The notes below the pieces were generated by a model that saw nothing but the letters and a program-made list of their open reading frames with translations, ran no database searches and was not told the origin of the DNA. Positions 9,171-17,134 of a stretch of 64,000 nucleotides of DNA are shown one piece after another (within the stretch, counting starts at the first letter, position 1; each line of letters begins with the position of its first letter). Both the position numbers and the translations under genes were made by a program. Origin of the DNA: Symploca sp. SIO2E9 (lineage in GTDB: Bacteria; Cyanobacteriota; Cyanobacteriia; Cyanobacteriales; Coleofasciculaceae); assembly GCA_010692645.1 (NCBI GenBank), contig JAAHGS010000009.1, positions 62,060 through 126,059 of the forward strand. The letters are read 5' to 3'.

Positions 9171-10484
9171 TCAAAAGATAAAAACTAATTGCAGCTGCCA
9201 TTCTTGCTCTTGACGGGTTATTTCAATTTGGCGGATGAATTCTCGGAAGTAAAATCGACGCTCTGATTCAGATAAATCTGACCAGAATTGGTAAATAGAG
9301 ACGGTTTGGGCAAGGGCTTGTAAATTAACTGGCGGTAGTGCTGCTTGCTGCTCTTGCAGTTGGGAAATTTCTGTACGCAGTTTGTAAGCTCGCAAATCGG
9401 CAGTTTCTGAGTCGAGTACGCCGCGACTTGTTAAGGATTTGAGCTCAGTTAATATCTCTTGCCTGTTAGCAATTTGACTGCTAAGGGACTGTTTAATACC
9501 ATCCAAGCTAGGGGCATGCATCAGGGCAACGGCACGGGGCAATTCTTGGCAGATACTTTGAATTGTCTGCTCTAATATTTTTCCATAGGCAATAGCTCGA
9601 CACTTCGGAAGTTTGGGACAGCTGAGGGGACGCAAATAGAGGTATTCTTTATCTTTGGAGTATTTGGTGACGCTGACTACACTCAGAGAAGACTGGCACT
9701 CTCTACAGACTACTAAACCAGCTAAAGAGCGGGGAGCACTGGCGGTGCGGGGTGGTAGTCGCCGATTCCGGCGCAGCAGGCGGTCAATCTGTGCTGCCTC
9801 TTCTCGGTTTAAGATGGGAATATGAGTATCTGAGATTACTTCGCCGTTGTGATAGCCAAGATTACCGCGATATACAGGGTTGGTGAGCCAACGACGCCCA
9901 GTAGAAACGGAGATTTTCTTGCTATACTTTTTTTCCAGATATCTAACAGCTCTGCGCAAGGAACCATAAAGTAGAAATTGTTCAAAAAAATCCTTGACCA
10001 CTGGTGCTGTAGAGCGATCAATAATAAAGCGTTCTTTGCCTCGGCGGTAGCCGTAGGGCGGTTTTCCTGGTGGTGGTAGAGCTTTGATGCGGTTGCGGGC
10101 GTGCCCTTGACGGATAAGGCGGCTGCGCTGGCTATTGTAGATTTCTTGGATGAGTTTAAATAAATTTGCCCTAATTTCGGTGGCGCTAGCATCTGTTAAT
10201 TGGCAAGAAGTATAGGGTTGCTCTGTGGCAATGACAATCATGCCCATAGCTTCGATTTGGCTAAGGCGATTGTTCACTTCTTCCACTGAGTCGCCTAATT
10301 CCTCCAGACGCTGAATTAGCAAGTAATCAGCTGCCTGAGTCTGACAATCAGTTAACAGTTGCTGTAATTGCTGCCGCCCTCCTAAGTCTTGATAAACTTG
10401 ATCCACCTCTGCCCCCCACAAATCTTGCTCTGGTGGGGATTCAAGTAAAGGGTCACTATATAAGTAGGCAATGATTTTCATCAC
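9171..10484 (-). CDS. Serine recombinase-like protein with altered catalytic domain
   Basis: The 437 residues have the layout of a large serine recombinase: an N-terminal resolvase-like domain (1-125), a recombinase domain (LPPPGKPPYGYRRG onward), a Cys pair (CRECQSS...CPKLPKC) suggesting a zinc ribbon, and a coiled coil near 320-390. The N-terminus reads AYLYSDP where resolvases have the AYxRVS(T) motif, so the conserved Arg is missing and the Ser shifts by one place. The inner QRLEELGDS segment still resembles the family. It may be a domesticated or inactive member. The VOC gene lies 8 bases upstream on the same strand. Confidence 0.75.
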   Translation of the reverse strand: MMKIIAYLYSDPLLESPPEQDLWGAEVDQVYQDLGGRQQLQQLLTDCQTQAADYLLIQRLEELGDSVEEVNNRLSQIEAMGMIVIATEQPYTSCQLTDASATEIRANLFKLIQEIYNSQRSRLIRQGHARNRIKALPPPGKPPYGYRRGKERFIIDRSTAPVVKDFFEQFLLYGSLRRAVRYLEKKYSKKISVSTGRRWLTNPVYRGNLGYHNGEVISDTHIPILNREEAAQIDRLLRRNRRLPPRTASAPRSLAGLVVCRECQSSLSVVSVTKYSKDKEYLYLRPLSCPKLPKCRAIAYGKILEQTIQSICQELPRAVALMHAPSLDGIKQSLSSQIANRQEILTELKSLTSRGVLDSETADLRAYKLRTEISQLQEQQAALPPVNLQALAQTVSIYQFWSDLSESERRFYFREFIRQIEITRQEQEWQLQLVFIF

Positions 10485-10492
10485 CTTTAAAT

Positions 10493-10855
10493 CTAAGTCT
10501 GACTAATCTCAATCACGTTACCGTCTGGGTCTTGGGTAAACAAAGCAGCACGACCAGATGCACTTAATTGTACAGAGTATCCGTGAGCTTGCAAACTTTC
10601 TGATGCTTCCTTGAGGTTGGCTACACCCAAGGCAATGTGCGGATTACGCCCCCATTTTTCAGGGTTTTGTAACTCTGTTACTTTCTTGGAGGCAACTATC
10701 AGGTGCAGTTGGTACTCGCCCACCTGATACCAAGCACCAGAATATTTAAGCGATCGCTCTACTTTAGATAATCCTAGTACATTTCCATAGAAATTTTCTG
10801 CCTTTTCCAGGTCAGAAACTAGAACCGCTGTATGAAGATATTGAGTAATCTGCAT
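10493..10855 (-). CDS. VOC-superfamily (glyoxalase/bleomycin resistance-like) protein
   Basis: The 120 residues form one VOC domain with the typical paired beta-alpha-beta units: YLHTAVLVSDLEKAENFYGNVLGL at the start and a closing DPDGNVIEISQT. Candidate metal ligands are the His near the start (LHTAVLV), His in YQLHLIV and the Glu at the end. Substrate unknown; VOC members include glyoxalase I, dioxygenases and antibiotic-binding proteins. It is followed 8 bases later by the recombinase-like gene, so the two may share a transcript. Confidence 0.85.
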   Translation of the reverse strand: MQITQYLHTAVLVSDLEKAENFYGNVLGLSKVERSLKYSGAWYQVGEYQLHLIVASKKVTELQNPEKWGRNPHIALGVANLKEASESLQAHGYSVQLSASGRAALFTQDPDGNVIEISQT

Positions 10856-11380
10856 TTTTATCTTACTAGCACCGTGGTGTTGGGTAGGAGCAAGGCATAC
10901 CTTGCACCTAATTTTATTGTGACTTGGAACTTGCTCACTCTGATGAGGGTCTTAAGCAAGTAGTAGCACAATGCTGTGTAGTTAGGGAAATGGAGACTCA
11001 GAAATAGTTACTTAAACTTTAAACCCTAATCAGGATGAATAACTAAGAAATATTAAATACATCATTAAGAAATATAGCAGAAATCCGTTTCTGCTACTTT
11101 GGTAAGATCCATATCGGTAAAATTGCATTCATCATAGGTTATAAAGGCTGTTAATTTTTTTAACTATCCAGCGGCTCTTGAGTACTGATGAGGAATGCTC
11201 AGCGCAGGAATTAGTTCACAAAAGGCAGCTTTGTTAATAGTTCATGGTCCAATGAACTATTAACAACGAACAATGAACTGTTAACCATGAATCTGATTGA
11301 GAAATTTCAAACAGATTGTTCTGTAATGGTGCTTTTACCAATGATGCTTAAAATCAAACATGGCAAGGGTTTAGTAAGAT
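10856..11380. other. Intergenic region, 525 bp
   Basis: No convincing gene is seen. It separates a minus-strand and a plus-strand gene and must hold both promoters. Around 11235-11290 there are several overlapping inverted copies of a TTCATGGTCCAATGAAC-like motif. Related ATGAACTATGAACCAT words occur near 6830, 9160, 16920 and 58590. Confidence 0.5.
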
Positions 11381-12622
11381 ATGTCTACCGAAAAGTTTTA
11401 CTCAGAATTACCTGTTTTAGATAATTTTTTTGAGGTTACTGATTATCAAAATTTTGCCTGGGCTCCTAGGGACTGGTATATCCTGATTACCGATGTAGTT
11501 GACTCGACCAAAGCAATTGAAGCTGGACTCTACAAAGAAGTCAACTTACTAGGTGCTTGCTCTATAGGTGCTGTGGTAAATATTGCCGGGAATGTTGAAA
11601 TTCCTTTTATCTTCGGTGGGGATGGCGCTTCAATTTTAATTCCTCCTTCTCTACTATCAGCAGCTAAGCAGGCTTTACTGGCTACAAAAAATTTGGCAAA
11701 GCAAAATTTTGACTTAGATTTACGTGTGGGAGTTGTACCGATAGCAGCTGTCAATGAAGCTGGGTATCAGGTTCAAGTGGCGAAGTTTAAGGTATTAGAT
11801 CAATATCGGCAAGCTGTTTTTAGCGGTGGTGGGATCAATTATGCGACGGCTTTGATAAAAAATCCTGATTATACTAATATTTATTGTCTTAATAATTTAG
11901 AAACTTCTCCAAAAGCTGCCAATTTTATTGGTGTTTGTTGTCCCTGGCAGGATATTCAGAGTCTATATGGGGAAATCAACAGTCTGATTGTGACGGCGAT
12001 GGTGGAAGATTGCGAACAAGAGGCTTTGATTTATCAAGAGGTTTTAGCTGAAATTCAGAATATATATGGAATAGAAGAAGGCTCTAGTCCCTTTTATGCT
12101 GGTAATCTTAAATTGACTTTTCAAGATAAAGATTTGAATGCTCTATTAAAAGTCAAGTCTGCTGCCAAGAATTTACTGTGGCATAAAACTTTGCTTTTGC
12201 AGCTTAAGGCACAAAACTTACTGGCACTGGCTTTTGATAAATTAAAAATTGAATGTAAAGTTTTAAAATGCATAGAAAATAAGCAGGAAGTAGTTAAGGC
12301 AACTGATTATCAAAAGTTTAGTGATACGCTGAATATGATTATTTCAGGTACTCCTGCACAAAGAAAGAAATTAGTAACTTTTCTAGAACAGAAGCATAAG
12401 CAAGGAAAATTAGTCTATGGCTTACATACTTCTGACAGGGCTTTAATAACTTGTTATGTTAATGATCCCAATGGTTGCCATGTCCATTTTGTAGATGGTG
12501 CTGATGGAGGATATACTTTAGCTGCTAAGGCAATGAAGAAGGCGGCTCAGGCAATGCACAACAGCAAGGCAGAAGGCAGGAGGCAGGAAGCAGAAGGAAC
12601 AAGAGTTTTAGCCATTAATTAA
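11381..12622 (+). CDS. DUF3095 protein, nucleotide cyclase-like
   Basis: The 413 residues match DUF3095. The first 200 residues resemble a class III nucleotidyl cyclase fold: WYILITDVVDSTKAIEAG gives a metal-binding Asp position and IFGGDGASILIP a second one. The biochemical role of the family is not known to me. The last 25 residues (NSKAEGRRQEAEGTRVLAIN) are encoded by a dispersed repeat, so the natural C-terminus has probably been replaced or extended. Confidence 0.8.
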   Translation: MSTEKFYSELPVLDNFFEVTDYQNFAWAPRDWYILITDVVDSTKAIEAGLYKEVNLLGACSIGAVVNIAGNVEIPFIFGGDGASILIPPSLLSAAKQALLATKNLAKQNFDLDLRVGVVPIAAVNEAGYQVQVAKFKVLDQYRQAVFSGGGINYATALIKNPDYTNIYCLNNLETSPKAANFIGVCCPWQDIQSLYGEINSLIVTAMVEDCEQEALIYQEVLAEIQNIYGIEEGSSPFYAGNLKLTFQDKDLNALLKVKSAAKNLLWHKTLLLQLKAQNLLALAFDKLKIECKVLKCIENKQEVVKATDYQKFSDTLNMIISGTPAQRKKLVTFLEQKHKQGKLVYGLHTSDRALITCYVNDPNGCHVHFVDGADGGYTLAAKAMKKAAQAMHNSKAEGRRQEAEGTRVLAIN

Positions 12623-12650
12623 ATATATGATTTAAATGGGTAACAGCTTA
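12552..12650 (+). repeat. Family V repeat at the 3' end of the DUF3095 gene
   Basis: The sequence from AATGCACAACAGCAAGGCAG to GTAACAGCTTA matches the element at 18281-18394 almost throughout, except for extra GGCAGGA units in its middle and loss of the left end. It supplies the stop codon and last codons of the DUF3095 gene. A third copy, split by another element, lies at 41388-41717. Confidence 0.8.
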
Positions 12651-12660
12651 TGGCTTTATT

Positions 12661-13281
12661 ATGAAATTAGAGAAATTACTTTTACCATTGGGAATAATCG
12701 GTTTAGTTGCACTCGGCTTCTTTGCCTACAGTTCTATAGCTGCGCCTTTACCGGTAGGATTTCCCTCACCGACGGCAGAGGGAGAAATCGAAGTTAAGCA
12801 ATATCCTGCCTATCGTGCAGCTACAGTCCGTTATTCGGGAGAACTTTCTCAGGCAGCGAATAGTTCTTTCAATCCTCTTTACCGCCATATCAGTTCTAAT
12901 GATATCTCGATGACTGCTCCTGTAGAGACTCGTTACCCAGCTAGTACTTTAGAAGTTGGTGAAATTGGTTCAGGGGATCAACAAGGAGAAGCCTATGTCT
13001 CATTTTTATACCGCAATACTGAAGTTTACCCTGAGCAAGTTAGTCAAAATATCCAGGTAGAAGATATTGAACCAATGACGGTTGTTAGTCTCGGACTTAA
13101 GGGTAGTTATAGTTATTCAAGTTATCAACAGAATATCAAGCGATTACAAAACTGGCTAGCCCAACATCCAGAGTATCAGGTTGTTGGTTTACCACGTCGT
13201 TTCTTTTATGATGCGCCTTTTGTGCCTGAAGCTCTTAAGCGTAGTGAAATTCAAATTCCTATTCGTCTTCAAGATAACTAA
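12661..13281 (+). CDS. SOUL-family heme-binding protein, exported or membrane-anchored
   Basis: The 206 residues start with a hydrophobic segment (6-28, LLLPLGIIGLVALGFFAYSS), a signal peptide or anchor. The rest is a SOUL domain: EGEIEVKQYPAYRAATVRY, the ISMTAPVET motif and a C-terminal VVGLPRRFFYDAPFVPE. SOUL proteins bind heme or tetrapyrroles in eukaryotes and many bacteria. No operon partner is evident; the start is 39 bases after the DUF3095 stop. Confidence 0.88.
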   Translation: MKLEKLLLPLGIIGLVALGFFAYSSIAAPLPVGFPSPTAEGEIEVKQYPAYRAATVRYSGELSQAANSSFNPLYRHISSNDISMTAPVETRYPASTLEVGEIGSGDQQGEAYVSFLYRNTEVYPEQVSQNIQVEDIEPMTVVSLGLKGSYSYSSYQQNIKRLQNWLAQHPEYQVVGLPRRFFYDAPFVPEALKRSEIQIPIRLQDN

Positions 13282-13536
13282 TTTTGATTATTGGGAGGGT
13301 AGACACCCCCAAAGTATGATTATATCTGGGTTTGAGGGCAATTTTTATATGTTCATCGACACCACTCGCCAAATCGCCGAAACCCTATATTTTTCGTTGA
13401 ATGGTGTCGATGCCTTACGGGGAGAGGATTTGAGGTATGTGTTTGCTCGGATTTTGGGGAGGATATGTTATGATCATTTCAGTGGTGTCGATTTGGCGGC
13501 TGAAACCTTTACTGGGTAAGGGCTGCTAGACGAACT
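13282..13536 (+). promoter_or_regulatory. Probable CRISPR leader
   Basis: This gene-free stretch lies at the end of the array that has perfect repeats; the opposite end decays. It contains the word GGTGTCGAT twice (near 13400 and 13485) and its complement ATCGACACCACT once (near 13352), each next to a GCCAAATCGCCGAAACC- or GGCGGCTGAAACC-like sequence. An open frame crosses it (13181-13519) but has no recognisable product. Leader assignment is inferred from array polarity. Confidence 0.6.
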
Positions 13537-14362
13537 CCCTACCGATTGGGTTAAATCGGATTAGTTGGAAACCTGGTTTTCGAAGAAAGGCATGGCAACC
13601 TTAGCTGCCTCTCCCCTACCGATTGGGTTAAATCGGATTAGTTGGAAACCACCAGTACTATTTAGTAGTGTTGCACGAGGTGCAATCCTCACCCTACCGA
13701 TTGGGTTAAATCGGATTAGTTGGAAACCTGGATAATGTTACCAGACCGCATAACGCTAACACCCTACCGATTGGGTTAAATCGGATTAGTTGGAAACATT
13801 TTTACCGGTGCACATTAGCTTTTCTTATCCTACCCCTACCGATTGGGTTAAATCGGATTAGTTGGAAACGTTACATTCTGCACACTCTGTTACAATTTTT
13901 CCTCCCCCTACCGATTGGGTTAAATCGGATTAGTTGGAAACAAGGGCTAAGGAGTGTAGGGTTGAGAACCCTACTTCACCCTACCGATTGGGTTAAATCG
14001 GATTAGTTGGAAACATTGTTGTTGCCCATGATAAGATACAGTAATGTACATCCCTACCGATTGGGTTAAATCGGATTAGTTGGAAACCTGGATTAGTCTT
14101 CTATGAGAACCGCCATATCCCCTACCGATTGGGTTAAATCGGATTAGTTGGAAACAATTCTGGTAATTTCATGGAGAACAATCCGTGGCCCTACCGATTG
14201 GGTTAAATCGGATTAGTTGGAAACTCCTTCGCTATGCATCTCGCCGACTGTAAACCGTTTTTTCGCCCCTACCGATTGGGTTAAATCGGATTATTTGGAA
14301 ACATGAGTACTCTGTGAGCACCAAGCGGTGTCTCCCAACCCCCTACCGATTGGGTTAAATCG
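13537..14362 (+). CRISPR. CRISPR array: 11 full repeats, one truncated repeat, 11 spacers
   Basis: The 36-bp repeat begins CCCTACCGATTGGG and ends TTAGTTGGAAAC. Its inner CCGAT...ATCGG arms can form a 5-bp crRNA stem. Repeats start at 13537, 13614, 13692, 13762, 13834, 13906, 13979, 14052, 14120, 14189 and 14267; the last, at 14341, is cut after 22 bases. Spacers are 41, 42, 34, 36, 36, 37, 37, 32, 33, 42 and 38 bp, a spread typical of type III or I arrays. Repeat 11 carries a G-to-T change. Decay at the right and the GGAAAC 3' end both point to transcription from left to right. No cas gene is in the window. Confidence 0.97.
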
Positions 14363-14428
14363 TGATTTTTGATCTATAAAATTATTTTTGACTTTGGATT
14401 TCTCCCTTTTGACTTGGAGTGAAGTGAC

Positions 14429-16507
14429 TCAATAGCCACAATCTCCTAACTTTTTACCTAGTTGTACACTTCTAGGCGTCAGGGTTGGAAAAGCATAAGG
14501 TACTAAATACTCTCCTTGAGGAATCTGAGAATTAGTATTGTGGTTTCTAACTTCATAACCCATCCCACGTAAAGACTGTAGGTGAGAAAATATCTCATCG
14601 GCTTCAACTCCCCATAGCAGCGCCAGACTTTGAGCAGAGAGCTGTTGTGCAACTCCTATACCTCCAACCACAGCTTGAATAACACGCCAAAACGACTCAA
14701 CCTTTAATCTGGGATCAAAAGTCAGGATAGTAGTAATCTGTGGTTTGTACTGATAATAACCTGAAAGCTGAACTAAATCAGCCTTATGAGTAAACTCAAC
14801 AAGTTTCTCCTCAAAGGCTTTCCACAAAGCTGTAAATACTTGTGGGTCTAACTCTTGAGCTTCTAGTTTAACCCTCTTTGTGTTTAAACCCCAATCTTCA
14901 TACCCTGTAGATGGGCATAAATCAATCACGTATTGATTTTTATTCTGATTTTGAATAGGGAGCGAGTTTTTAAAATCCCTATCCCAGTTTTGGGAGAGGG
15001 ATTTAGGGTGAGGGTGAACAAAAGTGAAATGCTCTCTGTGAATACTAGTAGATACTGCTATCCTCCAGCAATCAGGTTTCAAATCATACTTAACCTGAAT
15101 CTTAGTACTATTAGAAACTTCCTGCTCAGTCCAAGCAAAATTAGTAGATAAGAAACGCACTACTTGCCCTTTAGTCACACTATCAGTTTTAGTCGTAGCA
15201 GTGAGCTTACCGCTATCCTTCAAAAGTGCGATCGCTTCTTTGGCTTTTTGAGTATATCTTGGTGTTAACTGGCGCTTGCGTCGTCTAAATCCCAGTTTCT
15301 TCTCTGACGGCAAATAATGCATAACAAAGGGCAACTCAACCCCCATCACTTGCTCCAAGATACTCAGCGCTAAGATTCTACCAAGTTGTGGTGGTACTGA
15401 ATTACCAATCTGTTCAATACAAACTGAGCGATTACCCACTAATTCATAAGCATCAGGAATCGTTTGTAATCGCTTCAATTCTGCCACCGAAAACCTGCGA
15501 TTTTCCCAACTGAAAGGTCCAGTATATTGCCCTCCTTTGGCTTTAATGGTTCTTACTGGCATTTCGGGATCGGCTTTATAGAGAAAATCAGAAAACTTTG
15601 AACGCCAGCTAAACACAGGTTGAGGATATCCCATTTCTTTAGTATAAAAACTGTAATTTAGCCCATGCGGGATATCTGTAAGTAAGTAGCCATATTTTCC
15701 ACCAATTCCTAGCTCTATATCCTTGCTATCAGTACCAACAATAGCTGCTCCTGCTGTATAAAAAGGCTCTTCTCCTGGTGAATCAGGGCCATGAGTTGGA
15801 TAGGGAAATAAATAATTACCTGTCTTTAGTCCCACAATAAATAAACGTTCTCGATGTTGTGGCACTCCGTAATCAGCAGCATCGAGAATCCGAAAATAAA
15901 TTGTGTAGCCAGCATCTTTAAAGCCTGCTTGAATCTGCTGCCAAGCTTCACCTTGTTGCGCTCCCGTAATGCCATAAACATTTTCAAATAAGAATCCTTG
16001 GGGCTGAAGGATTTTTAGTAAACGTATATATTCCTTAAATAGATTACCTCTGGCATCACTAGTTCCAGCAACACCTGCTGCTCTGCGCCCTGCCGCCGAG
16101 AAAGTTTGGCAGGGTGGGCCACCAATAATAAAGTCTATTTTTAACTGGGAAGAAGGAACAAAATTTCTAATATCAATGCAAATTGGTTGAGAGTTCTCTA
16201 GCCATTTTCCTGACTGCGAGTTTTTCTGGAGCGTTTGCACATATTTGGCTTCTATTTCAACCATTTGCACTATCTCAAAACCGCAGTCATGAAAAGCAAT
16301 ATCTAAGCCACCTCCACCAGAAAATAAGCTCAAGGTTTTGAGGGGAGAATGATTATGATCTCTCAGCCAATTATGTAGAGATGAACCCAATTGATCCTGC
16401 CACATTGGGGTTCGACTGATACCAAGAGATGCCAAGATTTCTTGGAACCAAGTAGTTGTTTTCGATTCTAAGCTAGGCAAATTTAAAGAGAGAGAAAGTT
16501 GTTTCAT
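14429..16507 (-). CDS. C5-cytosine DNA methyltransferase
   Basis: From the ATG at 16507 (an in-frame ATG lies at 16522) this is a 692-residue enzyme, longer than usual. The motifs are in order: FSGGGGLDIAFHDCGF (I), GGPPCQTFSAAGRR with the catalytic Cys (IV), FENVYGI (VI), QHRERLFIVG (VIII) and QIGNSVPPQLGRILA (X). The C-terminal ~300 residues after motif X are of unknown function and contain an in-frame repeat insertion. No restriction endonuclease is next to it, so it looks like an orphan methyltransferase. It is the nearest gene to the CRISPR array. Confidence 0.93.
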   Translation of the reverse strand: MKQLSLSLNLPSLESKTTTWFQEILASLGISRTPMWQDQLGSSLHNWLRDHNHSPLKTLSLFSGGGGLDIAFHDCGFEIVQMVEIEAKYVQTLQKNSQSGKWLENSQPICIDIRNFVPSSQLKIDFIIGGPPCQTFSAAGRRAAGVAGTSDARGNLFKEYIRLLKILQPQGFLFENVYGITGAQQGEAWQQIQAGFKDAGYTIYFRILDAADYGVPQHRERLFIVGLKTGNYLFPYPTHGPDSPGEEPFYTAGAAIVGTDSKDIELGIGGKYGYLLTDIPHGLNYSFYTKEMGYPQPVFSWRSKFSDFLYKADPEMPVRTIKAKGGQYTGPFSWENRRFSVAELKRLQTIPDAYELVGNRSVCIEQIGNSVPPQLGRILALSILEQVMGVELPFVMHYLPSEKKLGFRRRKRQLTPRYTQKAKEAIALLKDSGKLTATTKTDSVTKGQVVRFLSTNFAWTEQEVSNSTKIQVKYDLKPDCWRIAVSTSIHREHFTFVHPHPKSLSQNWDRDFKNSLPIQNQNKNQYVIDLCPSTGYEDWGLNTKRVKLEAQELDPQVFTALWKAFEEKLVEFTHKADLVQLSGYYQYKPQITTILTFDPRLKVESFWRVIQAVVGGIGVAQQLSAQSLALLWGVEADEIFSHLQSLRGMGYEVRNHNTNSQIPQGEYLVPYAFPTLTPRSVQLGKKLGDCGY
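14935..15022 (-). repeat. REP-like palindromic element inside the methyltransferase gene
   Basis: The plus strand contains GGGAGAGGGATTTAGGGTGA beside a TCCCAGTTTTGGGA palindrome, a well-known interspersed bacterial repeat. It is read in frame and adds about 28 residues (PHPKSLSQNWDRDFKN...). The surrounding protein (FTFVH before, YVIDLCPS after) looks continuous without it. Confidence 0.75.
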
Positions 16508-16683
16508 TGTGTAAAGAAGCAAGACTCACAAATATTAATTTTATTCTCAAAAAACTTGTGCCAACAAATTTAATGTAGGAAGTTAATATTGTTGCAATCG
16601 CAACCAGTAAAAAAGCCAGCCTGGAACTGTCAAGGGTAGCAGGCTCGCTATAGCTCCACTACAGTGAAGGAGACAACTAAATT

Positions 16684-16878
16684 ATGGCGTATCGAGATAA
16701 ACTCAGACCATGGACTGTAGCACGTCTATTGCCCAACAATTTGCAATGGTTAAGAATTGGTCGTTACCGCACCAAATCAGATGCCGAAGGACATCTCCAG
16801 TGGTGGCGTTGGAATGTTCCAGATACCAAATTTGAACTTATCTGGGATTTACCTAATCCTACTGATAGTGAAAGCTAA
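16684..16878 (+). CDS. Small conserved-looking protein, 64 residues
   Basis: The protein (MAYRDKLRPWTVARLLPNN...) is rich in Trp and Arg and has no membrane segment. A GTGAAGGAG ribosome site precedes the ATG at a suitable distance and codon use looks normal, so the gene is probably real. I recognise it only as the type of short protein common in cyanobacteria; function unknown. It stands alone between the divergent methyltransferase and urtC. Confidence 0.7.
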   Translation: MAYRDKLRPWTVARLLPNNLQWLRIGRYRTKSDAEGHLQWWRWNVPDTKFELIWDLPNPTDSES

Positions 16879-17029
16879 AGTTGAGGCTTGATAATTGATG
16901 GTTCATTGCTCATGGCGATGAACTATCAACTGAGCTGTAAGATTAGAAATTTTGCCAAGATTGCTGTGGAATCTGATATCATAACAATTTCAGTTTATAC
17001 TCAGATCTTGCACCAATGTATTAAACCGT

Positions 17030-17087
17030 CTGGGGTTCAAACCCCAGCGTCATAGCTTAAGTCCACTTTTAGAGGACTTAACGCTGG
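17030..17087. repeat. Double palindrome upstream of urtC
   Basis: Two inverted repeats lie together: CTGGGGTT/AACCCCAG with a 2-base loop, and TTAAGTCC/GGACTTAA flanked by CCAGCG/CGCTGG. They are about 40 bases from the urtC start. They could be a small palindromic mobile repeat or a transcript hairpin. The rest of 16879-17125 shows nothing I can name. Confidence 0.55.
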
Positions 17088-17134
17088 TTAAACATCGATT
17101 TGAGTTATACCAATTTGTTTTAAGGTTGGTAGAA

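Noticed and set aside
8887..9188. Three overlapping open frames after nadK
   Set aside because: They are translations of the G-rich minisatellite, giving GDGETGR-type repeats in all three frames.
13181..13519. 112-codon open frame overlapping the SOUL gene end and the region before the CRISPR array
   Set aside because: It overlaps the end of a well-supported gene in another frame, has no ribosome site or recognisable domain, and the region fits a CRISPR leader better.
13282..16507. A CRISPR-Cas locus
   Set aside because: No cas1, cas2, cas10 or effector gene is near the array; the adjacent gene is a DNA methyltransferase, not a Cas protein.
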